From: Unio delphinus | Lineage: Eukaryota; Mollusca; Bivalvia; Unionida; Unionidae | Assembly: GCA_029339505.1 (NCBI GenBank) | Contig: JAQISU010001239.1 | Coordinates: 8,314,501 to 8,378,500, forward strand | Length of the DNA: 64,000 nt | Direction: 5' to 3' | In this document: positions 63,014 through 64,000 of the stretch, in pieces | How positions within the stretch are numbered: position 1 is the first letter of the stretch | How the letters are laid out: each line of letters begins with the position of its first letter | The notes under the pieces: model-generated | Seen by the model: the letters and a program-made list of their open reading frames with translations, nothing else | Database searches by the model: none | What the model was told of the DNA's origin: nothing | Made by a program: the position numbers and the translations under genes

Positions 63014-64000
63014 CAAAAATAATTGTGATACATACAAAAAAGGAGAATATTCGTGTTAAGTATACTAAAAAATAACCATATATATTCATGTATAGTATTG
63101 TATTGGTATTTGTGGATTGTATTTGTGTATAAACCAGAAAGTTGCTCCCACAAAAGCTTTCTTTGCAGTGTATGAACATACAAGTTAAAAATGTGTAATT
63201 ACAATATATCTTTAAATATAGTATTGATGCGTAATTGAAAAAATGAAGATATACTGGTTATCATTGTAAGAATATGAATACATTGTATTATAAATACAAA
63301 CCACACTAAGGCCATAGTTATGGTTTGTCCGTTTAGTACACATGGAGACGGCAAGGGTGGGGGGGGGGTTACCCAAATGCATATGCTTGTGTATGGGGGT
63401 GGGAGGCCTGCTGATTATGTATGTACACATATACCTCAATAGTAATTTGTCTAATATGTAACCTGCTTGACTGGGTTCAGTTGGTGTTTGAGTTTTAGTG
63501 GACAATCGACAAACTTTTTAAAGTTACACAGCTTATTTATTTGATGCAGCCAGACATTCAACATTGGTGGACTATCTGTTATATTAAAAACATAATATTA
63601 TTAATCCTTGGTCTTTTCTGTGTGGATTAAATATAGGCTGTTCTACAGAATGGGGAGGGAAATTGCATGTACGCAGATGGTGTGTGTGTAAAAAAATAAA
63701 GTATGCATGTGTACAGGGAGGGAGGGGTCAAGCTTTACCCGATTTTTGTGCACATGGTATAACGGTACCAATTGCGCAAGTCCAGGTGGGGGGAGCTTAA
63801 GGTGTAGGGAACATTGCAGTCAGAAATAAACAACAACACTTGCTATGATTGGTGGATTATGTAAGAGTTGTACTTTCTGTTAGGCTTAAAAAATAGTCTA
63901 GCCTCTTGGCAACATGTGAATTTATGTTACTTCCTATATAGATCATATTTTGTATTTTTTATGCTTTTTTGAAAATGTCATAGACATGACTGAAAATAAG
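63014..64000. other. Noncoding end of the window
   Basis: G-rich runs near 63356-63368 and 63716-63730, no coding frame with motifs. Could be 3' UTR or downstream of the small gene. Confidence 0.5.

Overview
The window is about 34% GC, intron-rich and crowded with microsatellites and decayed retroelements. It is animal DNA, most likely from a mollusc. This rests on tRNA-headed SINEs ending in a GGCGTTAAACC-type core, several LINE families common in lophotrochozoans, C-type lectin exons, and a GTPase-plus-kinase gene of a type expanded in molluscs. The taxon is an inference; no species marker is visible.

Layout. (1) 1-26.4 kb, + strand: one long gene with seven exons that join in perfect phase into 788 codons. 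It carries a dynamin-like GTPase region (DSPG and NKAD motifs), a helical middle and a C-terminal TKL-type protein kinase, resembling DSTYK-like proteins. The P-loop and start codon lie before the window. Its introns hold (TA)n tracts, a 13-copy 39-bp minisatellite, a 42-bp repeat, a nearly full-length CR1/L2-like LINE (15.6-18.1 kb, minus), two SINEs and an unidentified decayed coding block (18.8-20.2 kb). (2) 26.4-37.2 kb: no intact gene; unidentified decayed minus-strand coding (30.7-32.7 and 35.9-36.5 kb), a LINE tail split by a 795-bp solo LTR with a CATC target duplication, and a second CR1/L2-like fragment. (3) 37.3-38.8 kb: a TATA-driven copy of a multicopy cysteine-rich protein family, internally deleted so that its true C-terminus lies in another frame. 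(4) 41.0-60.4 kb: a large direct segmental duplication (41.0-48.7 and 51.3-60.4 kb). Each unit carries minus-strand C-type lectin exons, an AT-rich 19-bp array and a LINE fragment. Unit B also contains an internal ~1.1-kb tandem duplication. The lectin copies have decayed in different places, so no single copy is complete, though one C-terminal exon with EPN and ND motifs is intact. A LINE ORF1 with zinc knuckles sits between the units. (5) 60.4-64 kb: a SINE pair, an L1/Tx1-like RT fragment, and three exon-like segments of a possible small plus-strand gene.

The only clearly live gene is the GTPase-kinase gene. The rest is mainly a record of duplication and transposon decay. The most interesting signals are the GTPase-kinase fusion with a DVG motif and a TA repeat running into its last splice acceptor, the nested solo LTR, the lectin duplication, and the unidentified coding blocks.
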